Source: Chloroflexota bacterium (GTDB taxonomy: Bacteria > Chloroflexota > UBA6077 > FW602-bin22). Taken from it: a stretch of DNA of 64,000 nt. The number at the start of each line of letters is the position of its first letter. Positions within the stretch are counted from its first letter, which is position 1. The notes beneath the pieces are model-generated. The model was not told the DNA's origin. It saw nothing but the letters and a program-made list of their open reading frames with translations, and made no database searches. Shown piece after piece: positions 1-7,666 of this stretch. The position numbers were made by a program, and so were the translations under genes. The stretch is taken from assembly GCA_004297775.1 (NCBI GenBank), contig SCUE01000012.1:1-64000 (forward strand), in the 5' to 3' direction.

Positions 1-269
1 AGCTTGATACTCGACCAACCCGCCCGCCACATATAGAGAGCGCCGACGACGGGGACGCCGGGCGAATCCACGCCGCACACACGCATCACCACCCAGGCGC
101 CGGCGAGGCTCAGAAGGGTATTCGCCACGAAGTGGATGGGCCCACACCGCTTGGTCAAGACGTTGTTGGCGGGGATCAGGACGAACTGCAGAACCAGCAC
201 TCCCACGACGGTCCACAAGAGATCGCGAGGAATCTCCACGGCTCCGGCTCCTGATTGTCGCGCGATCAT
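1..269 (-). CDS. partial membrane protein, unrecognised
   Basis: An open reading frame starts at ATG 269 (or GTG 239) and runs off the left edge with no stop, giving at least 89 residues. It contains two clear hydrophobic segments, LLWTVVGVLVLQFVLI and, about 20 residues later, FVANTLLSLAGAWVVM, separated by a basic stretch (NNVLTKRCG). The rest of the gene lies outside the window. I do not recognise the family. The main doubt is whether the start is 269 or 239. Confidence 0.55.
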   Translation of the reverse strand, partial: MIARQSGAGAVEIPRDLLWTVVGVLVLQFVLIPANNVLTKRCGPIHFVANTLLSLAGAWVVMRVCGVDSPGVPVVGALYMWRAGWSSIK

Positions 270-525
270 AAGCCACTGGGGAGCGCGCACGCTGACTTGC
301 GGTCCATTTGGCCGGTGGCCGTGAGCGGGTAAGTATCGAATTCAGGAGTGGCATGAATACTCAAGAAACGCTTGGTACCGCGCCCGCTACCGAAGAACGT
401 GGCCTACCCCGAAGTGAGGCACGCGATCGTCGGGCTCGCGCTCGGTGGTCCTCCTCGAGAGGGTTTCTCGCCATTACCACCTGGTGCGAGGTGCGAGACG
501 GGGTCTCCTTCTGGGCAAGGGCCCC

Positions 526-720
526 CTAACCAATGATCCTGTAACCTAGATACACGAGTAATATTCCGAATCCGAACCCCATGGTAAGTTCTACAAGGAT
601 ATACCTCCATACGGGCACAAGCCCTTCTCTAATATTTCTCAGCTGTATTCCTTGATTTAATAGACGGCTCAACATCAAAAATACACCAATTGCTATCAAA
701 AGGTATCCTATTACGGCCAT
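526..720 (-). CDS. small two-helix membrane protein, hypothetical
   Basis: A 64-residue frame starts at ATG 720. An upstream in-frame start at 837 would add 39 residues of non-hydrophobic, unlikely sequence, so I take 720. It has two hydrophobic helices, residues about 3-20 (VIGYLLIAIGVFLML) and 42-62 (VELTMGFGFGILLVYLGYRI), joined by a polar loop. There is no family assignment. Base composition between about 530 and 730 is clearly more AT-rich than the rest of the window, which may mean recent acquisition. Confidence 0.5.
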   Translation of the reverse strand: MAVIGYLLIAIGVFLMLSRLLNQGIQLRNIREGLVPVWRYILVELTMGFGFGILLVYLGYRIIG

Positions 721-935
721 ACTTCTACCTGCTTTCCCACCAATGGTGGCCCTATTCGCTCGTATAATGTCACCGGACTCGCAGGAACAAAGAGGAAACC
801 AGGACTGATTCGAGGCCAGTCGCAAAGCTATTGGCAAGTTCTACCGGGAGCATCGGCACACTGGACGACCGCGTTCGGAGCGTGCATTCCTTTCCTTTAC
901 GCAAGAGAGCAAGAGAGGTCGAACACGACTCGATC

Positions 936-1616
936 CTAGACATCCAGCGTCGTCGTGCGATAGGTTCCAGCAATACGTGAAATACTCTGTCCAAGTCCGG
1001 TCACCGAATCGCGCAATAGGCCGATCGGCGCAAGCATTGTTTCATCAAGGGCGCGAAGCTCCTGCGGGTACTCGGTGATCAAGTGCCGATGCATTATCTT
1101 GAAGTTGCTGTGCGTTCTGGCGAGCTCGTTAACCTGTCTCGTTAGACCTACGACCCGAGACATCGACCGCAAGAGTTCTGGGTCGTCGCTGATCGCCGCT
1201 GGTGGGCGCAGTCGGACCAGCTCCCAGGTCCAAGGCACCAGCTCGGTGATCGGCAACCGCAGGCCTGGGTCCGCGACGCGTTCGTTGACTTGCCCGAGTT
1301 CCTGCTCGAGATACTCGATCTGCGACCGGAGGACATCGAGGTTAGTCGCGACGTCTTCCTCGATGGCAGCGAGGACTGCCCTATCGCTCCGCGCAGTCTC
1401 CGTTTCGTGCTTGAACCAATCCCAGAGCATCATCAGGCCAGATCCGGCGATGCCACCCACGATCGCGGAAATCAGAGCGACCACCCACGTGTCAGGCATG
1501 ACGAGGTGCCTCCCAAGATCATGAGCGACCAGCAGAATGCCAAGTGCCACGGCCGGCGAGATCACACGGATTGGACTCGACGAGCGTCGAATGGCTCGCG
1601 TACCGAGACTACGCAT
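936..1616 (-). CDS. membrane-anchored helical protein, hypothetical
   Basis: A 226-residue protein with ATG at 1616. It has a basic N-terminus, then hydrophobic segments at about residues 18-31 and 43-63. A long helical, charged region follows (residues about 66-110, containing HETETARSDRAVLAAIEEDV and a Glu/Gln-rich heptad-like stretch), suggesting a coiled coil on the cytoplasmic side. The C-terminal part is also mostly helical. No catalytic motif is visible. Lone gene, same strand as its two neighbours but separated from them by more than 200 bp. I do not recognise the family. Confidence 0.6.
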   Translation of the reverse strand: MRSLGTRAIRRSSSPIRVISPAVALGILLVAHDLGRHLVMPDTWVVALISAIVGGIAGSGLMMLWDWFKHETETARSDRAVLAAIEEDVATNLDVLRSQIEYLEQELGQVNERVADPGLRLPITELVPWTWELVRLRPPAAISDDPELLRSMSRVVGLTRQVNELARTHSNFKIMHRHLITEYPQELRALDETMLAPIGLLRDSVTGLGQSISRIAGTYRTTTLDV

Positions 1617-1824
1617 CGAGTGTGCAGGTGGTTGACGGCCAAAGCCGCGCTGCGCGCGCCGCGAGCAACTCTAAGGAGGGGGGCAATCGCGCCATCATAT
1701 CCAGTCGGGAAGGTGCGCATGCCATGATGTCGACTCGCTAGGGCAACATCGAGCGGTCCGGCGGCTTCTACGTTGCTTCCACTGTGGATCGCGGCTTCGC
1801 GCGTCCGTAACCCAATGGGCGCGC

Positions 1825-2184
1825 CTACGGCTGGAGGTCCCGGATCATGGTCAATAGCCACACCGCTGACGCAGGCCATCCGACGAAGGAAAGCAGGCTG
1901 AGCGGAAGGGCTCCGAGCCAGTGTCCCAAAAGGGCGAACACAATGCCGCCAAGGAACGAACCCACGGCGAACAGCACAATCGGCCAGTACCAGGCAGTCT
2001 GGGTACCGTAGAAGATCATCAGTCCGAGACCGACAAGGGCTCCGAGCGCGGTCGATATGTTCAGGGCGAGTTCGACGTAGGGTGACGCACCTTCGAAACT
2101 GCGGGCGTGCCGCTGGTGGGTGTTGACGAACCCGAAGAAAAGAACCCAGGGCGCGACGATCGTCAACGGCATGGAGTCCAGCAT
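1825..2184 (-). CDS. small polytopic membrane protein, hypothetical
   Basis: A frame of 119 residues from ATG 2184. A longer TTG start at 2211 is possible but adds only polar residues. It has about four hydrophobic segments (LTIVAPWVLFFGFV near the N-terminus, then ALNISTALGALVGLGLMIFY, WYWPIVLFAVGSFLGGIVFA and LPLSLLSFVGWPASAVWLL), consistent with a four-helix integral membrane protein. No signature motif and no operon partner. The function is unknown. Confidence 0.55.
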   Translation of the reverse strand: MLDSMPLTIVAPWVLFFGFVNTHQRHARSFEGASPYVELALNISTALGALVGLGLMIFYGTQTAWYWPIVLFAVGSFLGGIVFALLGHWLGALPLSLLSFVGWPASAVWLLTMIRDLQP

Positions 2185-2233
2185 CTCAGTGCGCTCTGCA
2201 TCCTGCCACAACGAGGGCGCGCGCGTCCAGCCT

Positions 2234-2347
2234 TCAGATCTTGGCTTCCACTCGCCTCTTCGGACTGGCGAGGTTGCTCCACTCGCGGAGGGTTTCGGCG
2301 ACGCCTTCTTCGTCGTCCGGAGCTAGCGGTGGCCGTCGCCACCCCTT
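2234..2347 (-). pseudogene. possible 3' fragment of a disrupted gene
   Basis: On the minus strand a stop-to-stop frame of 38 codons ends at 2234. It has no start codon but protein-like composition (GWRRPPLAPDDEEGVAETLR followed by EWSNLASPKRRVEAKI). It lies immediately next to the IS3 transposase remnant. I read it as the surviving C-terminus of a gene truncated by the insertion. It is short, so it may be chance coding character. Confidence 0.25.
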
Positions 2348-2411
2348 GGCGTCACCCCTCTACGAACACGCGGCTATCGCTGAACCGCCCCGGCTTTTGT
2401 AGAGACTCCGG

Positions 2412-2645
2412 TCATTGGGACGCTGCCAGGCTGTCTGGCACGACGTGATGGTAGTATGCGGCCTCGAACTCCGCCGGCGGGATCATCCCCAGCTCGCCGT
2501 GGAGCCGTCGGTGGTTGAACCAGTCGACGTAGTCAATGGTCGCGTGCTCGACATCGGCCAGCCCGCGCCAGGGACCGCGATGTCAACTCGGCCTTGTACA
2601 GGCTGTGGAAGGACTCGGCCAGCGCGTTGTCGTAGGCGCTCACCG
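2412..2645 (-). pseudogene. IS3-family transposase (OrfB) C-terminal remnant, frameshifted
   Basis: The minus strand encodes the unmistakable end of an IS3-type DDE transposase. AYDNALAESFHSLYKAEL is read in one frame. It is then picked up one frame away as PWRGLADVE, WFNHRRLHGELGMIPPAEFE and AYYHHV, up to the stop at 2412. The final catalytic Glu region (NALAESF) and the WFNHRRLHGELG block are typical of the integrase core. The frame breaks near 2560-2585. Upstream of about 2645 the similarity stops, so at least two thirds of OrfB and all of OrfA are missing. No terminal inverted repeats are visible. This is a dead insertion-sequence fragment. Confidence 0.85.
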
Positions 2646-2843
2646 CGAGCCGAATATAGAACACACGTTCTCCTTGTGCTATACCTTTCGCAATGCCGAA
2701 AGGAGCGGACAGTGCGCGAGATTCCGGTGCGTCGGTCGGCGGCTCGGGACGTGGTCGCGGTCGAGCCAGCGGCTTCCCCGATCCCGTGGCTGTCGTTCGC
2801 CGCGATCGTCTGGACCCTCGTGTGTTTCGTTTTTCGACGAAAA

Positions 2844-2947
2844 CGAGATTGCGATCCGCTCCATCTCGGTCAGTTTGAGATCAGGTCTGCTCCACTTCTT
2901 GCGCGCTCCATCCGCTCCATCTCGGTCATTTCGAGATTGCATCCGCT
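2844..2947 (+). repeat. imperfect direct repeats, about 27 bp
   Basis: The unit ATCCGCTCCATCTCGGTCA followed by GTTTGAGAT (2854-2882) or TTTCGAGATT (2910-2938) occurs twice, 56 bp apart. A related half unit, CGAGATTGC(G)ATCCGCT, occurs at 2844-2860 and again at 2932-2947, so the array looks like about two and a half copies of a longer period. It lies in the 380 bp between the IS3 remnant and radC, a stretch in which I see no convincing gene. The function is unknown. Confidence 0.6.
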
Positions 2948-3028
2948 GCCTGCCCGCGACGCACGTGGAGCGAGCAGGTGCTCGGAAACGAAGTCCTCCC
3001 GGCGCCGCGATCGGCGAGAATCCGCCGC

Positions 3029-3829
3029 GTGAGCGACAGCGAGAAGCCCGCCCGGCCGGCCAAACGCGGCGCGCCGTCGACGAGTAAGCGCGGTGTCCGC
3101 CCCGGCCGGGCGGCGCGCGAGGAAGGCGCGACGTACCTCGTCACCGATCTGCCGATCGACGAGCGGCCGCGCGAGCGGCTGCTGCGGTCGAACGATCCAA
3201 CCTCGCTGTCGGATGGCGAGATCCTGGCGATCCTCCTGCGCGTCGGCGTGGAGGGGATGAACGCGATCGCGCTCGGCAACCATCTGCTCGAAACATTCAA
3301 AGGTTGGCGCGGCCTGATGGACGCGCCAATGGACGAGCTTCGCAAGGTACGTGGCCTCGGCGACGCGAAGATCGCCCAACTGAAAGCGGCGCTGGAGGTT
3401 GGCCGTCGTCTGGTGGCCGAGGGCTCGGATCGGCCGCTGCTGAATCGGCCGGAGATCGTGGCACAACTGCTCGAAGTCGAAATGGCTCTGCTGTCACGCG
3501 AAGAGATGTACGTCCTCGTTCTCGACACCAAGAACATGATGATCGGGCCGCCACGTGTGACCCATCGGGGAACGGTCGACGGCATCACCGCGCGAGTCGC
3601 CGATTTCTTCCGCGACGCGTTGCGCGAATCGGCCCGCGCGATCATCCTCGCTCACAATCATCCGTCGGGCGATCCCGAGCCGTCGCCCCAGGACATCGCG
3701 CTCACCCGCGAGGTCGCCCGAGCCGGGAAGCTGCTCGATATCGACGTGCTCGATCACGTGATCGTCGGACGCGGTCGGCGCGACGGCGTACCAGTGTTCA
3801 CCAGCCTGAAGCAGCGTGGCATCCTGTAG
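3029..3829 (+). CDS. radC: RadC family JAB1/MPN+ domain protein
   Basis: A 266-residue protein from GTG 3029; a longer in-frame start at 2978 reads through the repeat region and is unlikely. After a basic, disordered-looking N-terminus of about 35 residues comes the RadC helix-hairpin-helix-like part (RPRERLLR, LSDGEILAILLR, KVRGLGDAKIAQLKAALE). The JAB1/MPN+ metalloprotease-fold domain follows, with the zinc motif HNHPSGDPEPSPQD (first His about residue 209). These are all hallmarks of the family. RadC proteins are often linked to DNA repair or mobile elements, but their activity is unsettled. Single gene, with no operon partner downstream for 280 bp. Confidence 0.93.
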   Translation: MSDSEKPARPAKRGAPSTSKRGVRPGRAAREEGATYLVTDLPIDERPRERLLRSNDPTSLSDGEILAILLRVGVEGMNAIALGNHLLETFKGWRGLMDAPMDELRKVRGLGDAKIAQLKAALEVGRRLVAEGSDRPLLNRPEIVAQLLEVEMALLSREEMYVLVLDTKNMMIGPPRVTHRGTVDGITARVADFFRDALRESARAIILAHNHPSGDPEPSPQDIALTREVARAGKLLDIDVLDHVIVGRGRRDGVPVFTSLKQRGIL

Positions 3830-4107
3830 CAGTTCGCGCGTCGAACTCACGGCGCGTCGCAGCATGATCACCCGATGCGATCAGGCCGCATTCACTGGCG
3901 CTTGGCGATACGACCGTGGCCTTGGCGCGACGAGCGAGATGTGGCATGCGAGGGCGGAGTCCGGGCTTCGCCGCCGCCGGATCCCGATCCTAGATTGCCA
4001 TAACGGTCGCGCGACTCATCTTCACCAGCCTCTTATGGCGACCGGCCTACATTTCGCCCGTTCGCCGCAATGGGCGGTGGGACACTGACTCTCTCGGGAG
4101 GCTCTGC

Positions 4108-4803
4108 GTGTCGTCGGTCCGCGAGGTGTGGCTCGCGATTCGGGAAACGGTCTTCACCGTCGCGCAGGTCGTCACACTCGGCGTCGTCGCGCTGGTGCTT
4201 GGACTGATCGCGCTAACGATGCTGCTCTCGCGGCCCGGGTCGAATGGAGCGACCGCGGCCCGTCGGCCACTCTCCGAACTGGTCCCGACGATCGTGGCCG
4301 CGTCTCCAACCGCCGGCGCGCCACGTGATGCCGTCCGAGAGCCAACCCTCGTCGCTTCGCCGATGGGTCTCTATCAACCGCCCGGGCTGGCGCCACGCGA
4401 GAATCTGCCCGCGGCCGCAACCGAGCCTCCGGCGACGGCAACGCCGCTCCCCGCCCCGCCCGAGCCACCGGCGCACGCGACGGCCACGCCCCGCCCGGCC
4501 GCGCCAACTCCCTCGCCGCGCCCGGCTGCGCCAACGGCGACCGCGGCGGCGGCAACCCCGACGTCGAACCCGACCAGTCAGATGATGAAGGTCCTCCCCG
4601 CCAGCGACGGCCTGCCGGCGCGGGTTCGGTCGGAGCCGAACACGAAGTCGCGAATCCTCGTGCGCGTCCCGCTCGGCGCGCAGGTCGAGGTCGTCGGCTC
4701 GGCCCAGGGCGATGAGATCCAGCCGGGCAATCGCGTGTGGTTCAAGATACGATTCCGCAACGTGACGGGATATATCTACTCACCGCTGCTCGACGGCGGA
4801 TGA
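4108..4803 (+). CDS. membrane-anchored bacterial SH3-domain protein
   Basis: A 231-residue protein starting at GTG 4108 with GGGAGG at 4094-4099 as ribosome binding site. One transmembrane helix lies near residues 16-40 (VFTVAQVVTLGVVALVLGLI), followed by a long Ala/Pro/Thr-rich linker (about residues 50-155). The C-terminal domain of about 75 residues (LPARVRSEPNTKSRILVRV, GAQVEVVGSAQGDEI, WFKIRFRNVTGYIYSPLL) fits the SH3_3/SH3b type. It probably sits outside the membrane and binds cell-wall material. The stop overlaps the start of the cupin gene (ATGA), so the two are probably co-translated. Confidence 0.85.
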   Translation: MSSVREVWLAIRETVFTVAQVVTLGVVALVLGLIALTMLLSRPGSNGATAARRPLSELVPTIVAASPTAGAPRDAVREPTLVASPMGLYQPPGLAPRENLPAAATEPPATATPLPAPPEPPAHATATPRPAAPTPSPRPAAPTATAAAATPTSNPTSQMMKVLPASDGLPARVRSEPNTKSRILVRVPLGAQVEVVGSAQGDEIQPGNRVWFKIRFRNVTGYIYSPLLDGG

Positions 4804-5117
4804 GCGAGCCGCGCCTCACGCGTCGAGGCGACAGTACAGAACTCTCCGAACGCGCGCTTCGAGCGGCGCTGTCGAGCGAGGGACTCGCACCGTACGCGTG
4901 GGGCAATCCGCCCGGCGACGCCTACCCGCCGCACCGGCATGCGTTCAGCAAGATCCTCGTTTGCGTTGCAGGGTCGATTCGGATCGACCTGGTCGACATC
5001 GGCACAAGCATCGATCTGGCGCCGGGTGACCGGCTCGACCTGCCGGCTGGTATCCTCCACGTCGCCAGCGTTGGCGCGGAGGGCGTGACGTGTCTGGAGG
5101 CGCACCGCAACCACTGA
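4800..5117 (+). CDS. small cupin-domain protein
   Basis: A 105-residue protein; ATG 4800 overlaps the preceding stop in ATGA. It is a single cupin barrel. Motif 1 is recognisable as PPHRHAFSKILVCVAGSIRI with metal-binding-type His residues, and motif 2 as LAPGDRLDLPAGILHVASVG. The family binds metals and small ligands; no specific substrate can be read from the sequence. The next gene overlaps its 3' end by 28 bp, so SH3 protein, cupin and hydrolase form a three-gene operon. Confidence 0.85.
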   Translation: MSEPRLTRRGDSTELSERALRAALSSEGLAPYAWGNPPGDAYPPHRHAFSKILVCVAGSIRIDLVDIGTSIDLAPGDRLDLPAGILHVASVGAEGVTCLEAHRNH

Positions 5118-5965
5118 TCGGCTCGGTCGAGGCGCCGATCGGCGGCGCAACGGGAGTTCTGACCTACCGCGAGTGGCCGGGCGACGGTGCGCCGATCCTG
5201 TTCCTGCACGGACTCGCGTCGAGCGCGTCCACCTGGAATCTCGTCGCGCCACTCCTGGCCGGTCGCCATCGCGTCGTCGCGTTGAATCAGCGCGGTCACG
5301 GCGGAAGCCACGCGCCCGATGACGGATACGACTTCGACAGCGTCGTCGGTGACGCCTGGGCGGTCTGTCGCGCGCTCGGAGTCGAGCGACCGTTGGTCGT
5401 CGGCCAATCGTGGGGTGGCAACGTTGCCCTCCACATGGTCGCAACCGCCCCGCCGGATGCCACGCGAGGCCTGGTGATGGTCGATGGCGGCTTCATCGAG
5501 CCATCCCGGCGATCGACCTGGGAGGAAGCGGCCGTCCGCATGCGTCCACCGAACACAGACATACCAATCGACGCGTTTCGCGCGCGGATCCGCGATCGTC
5601 TCGGACCGCGATGGGCACCCGCGTGGGAGAGCGCGATCCTGGCGAACTTCTGGGTTGATGAGTCCGGGATTCTGCGCCGCCATCTATCGATCGAGAATCA
5701 CATGAAGATCGCGTTCCACCTGTTTCATCACCGACCGTCCGAACTGTTTCCGGTCGTCGCCTGCCGGGCGCTCTTCGCGGTCGCGCTGGGATCAGCCGAC
5801 GCGCCATCCGATCCACGACGCGTCGAGGCAGTCCGCGAGATCGTGGGCGAGGCACTCGCGGCGTTGGGATCGCGCGGTCAGGCTGTCTGGATGAACGACA
5901 CCATTCACGACATCCAGTTGCAGCGTCCGATCGAATTGGCCTATCTCATTGCGACGCTCGCGTAG
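5090..5965 (+). CDS. alpha/beta hydrolase
   Basis: A 291-residue protein from GTG 5090, overlapping the cupin gene by 28 bp. It has the alpha/beta-hydrolase fold signatures: oxyanion-type FLHGLASSASTW, strand-turn ALNQRGHGGS, nucleophile elbow GQSWGG (catalytic Ser) and a C-terminal His in NDTIHDIQLQRP. A cap region lies between about residues 130 and 210. The acid residue is not obvious. The substrate class (ester, epoxide, lactone or peptide) cannot be decided. It is the last gene of the operon starting at 4108; the next gene is convergent, 20 bp away. Confidence 0.9.
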   Translation: MSGGAPQPLIGSVEAPIGGATGVLTYREWPGDGAPILFLHGLASSASTWNLVAPLLAGRHRVVALNQRGHGGSHAPDDGYDFDSVVGDAWAVCRALGVERPLVVGQSWGGNVALHMVATAPPDATRGLVMVDGGFIEPSRRSTWEEAAVRMRPPNTDIPIDAFRARIRDRLGPRWAPAWESAILANFWVDESGILRRHLSIENHMKIAFHLFHHRPSELFPVVACRALFAVALGSADAPSDPRRVEAVREIVGEALAALGSRGQAVWMNDTIHDIQLQRPIELAYLIATLA

Positions 5966-5985
5966 CGGCCGAGAGGGACCGCGTC

Positions 5986-6780
5986 CTACCGCAACCGGTC
6001 GAGCGAGAAGTGCTCGTCATGCTGAAACGAGTGCGTCGCCGCGCCACGTCGGATCGTGATCGCCCCAGCGCCGAGGACAAACCCGCTTCCATCTCCCAGA
6101 TCCAGGATCGCGGCGGTCTGCTCGTCGATGCCGAGAATCGGCGTATCGTCTGGCAACTGCGCGACCAGCGCTTCGAAACGATCGAGTCCCATGAAACAAC
6201 GCCGCGAGTCGAAATCGGCGCCACCCTCGGTGTTGTTCCAGTGGGGCACGATCGCGATCGTGAGACCGACTGAGCCGAGGAGATCGAGGCCGTCGATCCA
6301 GGCCGGATCGTGCCCGGCCTTGAAGATCTCGTAGACGGGAATCGTCCATCGTGAGAGGGCGATCGCGGCCGCGCTCGCCGCCGAAAGCGTTGCCCCGGCG
6401 CGCCAGCGATCGACGACGTGGCTTAACGCGAGCGTGTCGCGCAGGTGGCGGACGGCGTAGCTCGGGCTACCCGGGCCGGTGAAAACGTAGTTGGCCCGCA
6501 GGAGTGGCGCGACGATGGCCGCGTCGTCGGCGCCACGGTCGCGGCGCGGCGCGTGCACGATCTCGATTGACGGCGCGTAGTTCTTCAAGCTGTGTTCAAG
6601 GAATGCCGCGATCCGGGCGACCACCTGAGTCGAGTTGGTTTCGAATCCGGCTGGCGTGTCGAGAATCGCGACATCGATCGGCCGGCCAAGACGTTCGAAG
6701 AGGTATTCGTGCACGCGCCGACCGCTCGGCGAGGTCTCGCCGGATCCGAAGAGGGCCAGAAGTCCCGGCGGCGCGATCAT
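5986..6780 (-). CDS. S51-peptidase / class I glutamine amidotransferase-like protein
   Basis: A 264-residue protein from ATG 6780 (a TTG at 6819 would add 13 residues). The N-terminus GLLALFGSGETSPSG, the central FTGPGSPSYAVRHL and the nucleophile region GATLSAASAAAIALS match the flavodoxin-like fold shared by peptidase S51 (dipeptidase E, cyanophycinase) and class I amidotransferases. The expected Ser nucleophile sits in the SAASAAA turn, not the canonical GxSAGA, so activity is uncertain. It could be a peptidase on an unknown acidic peptide or a catalytically altered relative. Confidence 0.7.
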   Translation of the reverse strand: MIAPPGLLALFGSGETSPSGRRVHEYLFERLGRPIDVAILDTPAGFETNSTQVVARIAAFLEHSLKNYAPSIEIVHAPRRDRGADDAAIVAPLLRANYVFTGPGSPSYAVRHLRDTLALSHVVDRWRAGATLSAASAAAIALSRWTIPVYEIFKAGHDPAWIDGLDLLGSVGLTIAIVPHWNNTEGGADFDSRRCFMGLDRFEALVAQLPDDTPILGIDEQTAAILDLGDGSGFVLGAGAITIRRGAATHSFQHDEHFSLDRLR

Positions 6781-6965
6781 GTCGCGGCGGAGCGTAGGGG
6801 CGGTCCGGGGTTGCGTCAAGTCATTGCGGGATTCTCGGACAGGAGCGCGGTAACCGGAATGAGTCCGCCGCCCTCAACCCCTGACGCTGATCCGGACCTT
6901 GGACGTCGAATGACCGTTGATCGCCAGGTGATCCCGCGCGTCCAGGTCGGCCACAACGCGCTGTC

Positions 6966-6971
6966 TACAAT
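6966..6971 (+). promoter_or_regulatory. -10 hexamer TACAAT, leaderless-type spacing
   Basis: TACAAT ends 8 nt before the ATG at 6980, which puts the expected transcription start at or next to the start codon. No Shine-Dalgarno sequence and no good -35 box are visible. Confidence 0.5.
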
Positions 6972-6979
6972 CGCCACGA

Positions 6980-7666
6980 ATGTCCGGGCATCTCGACGGA
7001 TCGTTCCACATCGCCTCGGACGAGGTCGACGTGGCGGCGCTGCGTCAGCGGGTCGAGGCGGGCATGGCTCGTCGCCCGCCGCTGTCGCCCGATCCGGCCG
7101 CCTTGCTGGCGCGCTTTCACGAGCCGGTCGGGGCGAGCGCTCAGGACGAGGTGGGGTTCGCGGTCGTGCAACTGCGGATGATCCTCGACAACCCGCTGCC
7201 CTCTGACCGCATGGTCCGTTCGGAATCCCCACTCGGCGCGCTGTTGGATCGCGGGCGTGGGCCACTCCACGCGATCGCGCGCTACTACGTCGATGCTCTC
7301 GCGTCGCGCCAGGATGAGATCGCGTCGTGGGTCGCCACGGCGCTAGCCGCGGTCGCGTCCGACGACACGATCGGCCGTGGAACAGAAGCCGGTACCGGGG
7401 GCACGGGCAGAGATGGTGCCGCGAGTGCCGGTCGTGATCTTGTGTCGCTCGCGCATGACGTGGCGGCGCTGCGGGAGGAGCTTCGTCAGATGCGCGCCGA
7501 GATCGACGCACTCCGACGCGCGGCGGCCGACGGGATGTCGCCGACTGCCACGCCACGCGTCAGCGATCCCGAGATGGTGCACGCCATCGCGCCATCAGCC
7601 ACCGATCCCAGAGTGTCGCCATCAGATGCGCCGCCAGCCAGCGATCCCGAAGCGCCGCCTCGATGA
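6980..7666 (+). CDS. coiled-coil protein of the glycosyltransferase locus
   Basis: A 228-residue protein. Residues about 84-110 (SPLGALLDRGRGPLHAIARYY) closely match the 171-residue product at 12596-13111 (IVGAILLRLRAPLHQLARYY). A more distant copy lies in the C-terminus of the GT2 enzyme at 9949-11289. A predicted coiled coil follows at residues 153-184 (LVSLAHDVAALREELRQMRAEIDALRR), then a Pro/Ser tail with repeated SDPE/TDPR. There is no enzyme motif. Its stop overlaps the start of the glycosyltransferase gene (ATGA), so the two are translationally coupled. I infer a scaffold or partner of the glycosyltransferases, not an enzyme. Confidence 0.75.
   Translation: MSGHLDGSFHIASDEVDVAALRQRVEAGMARRPPLSPDPAALLARFHEPVGASAQDEVGFAVVQLRMILDNPLPSDRMVRSESPLGALLDRGRGPLHAIARYYVDALASRQDEIASWVATALAAVASDDTIGRGTEAGTGGTGRDGAASAGRDLVSLAHDVAALREELRQMRAEIDALRRAAADGMSPTATPRVSDPEMVHAIAPSATDPRVSPSDAPPASDPEAPPR

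Noticed and set aside
353..529. Plus-strand frame of 58 codons with AGGAG upstream (MNTQETLGTAP...)
   Set aside because: Arg-rich, no recognisable domain, and codon use unlike neighbours. A neighbouring frame looks equally (un)likely, so I could not support a gene.
2870..3645. Long minus-strand frames opposite radC
   Set aside because: Arg/Ser-rich shadows; RadC on the plus strand is clearly real.
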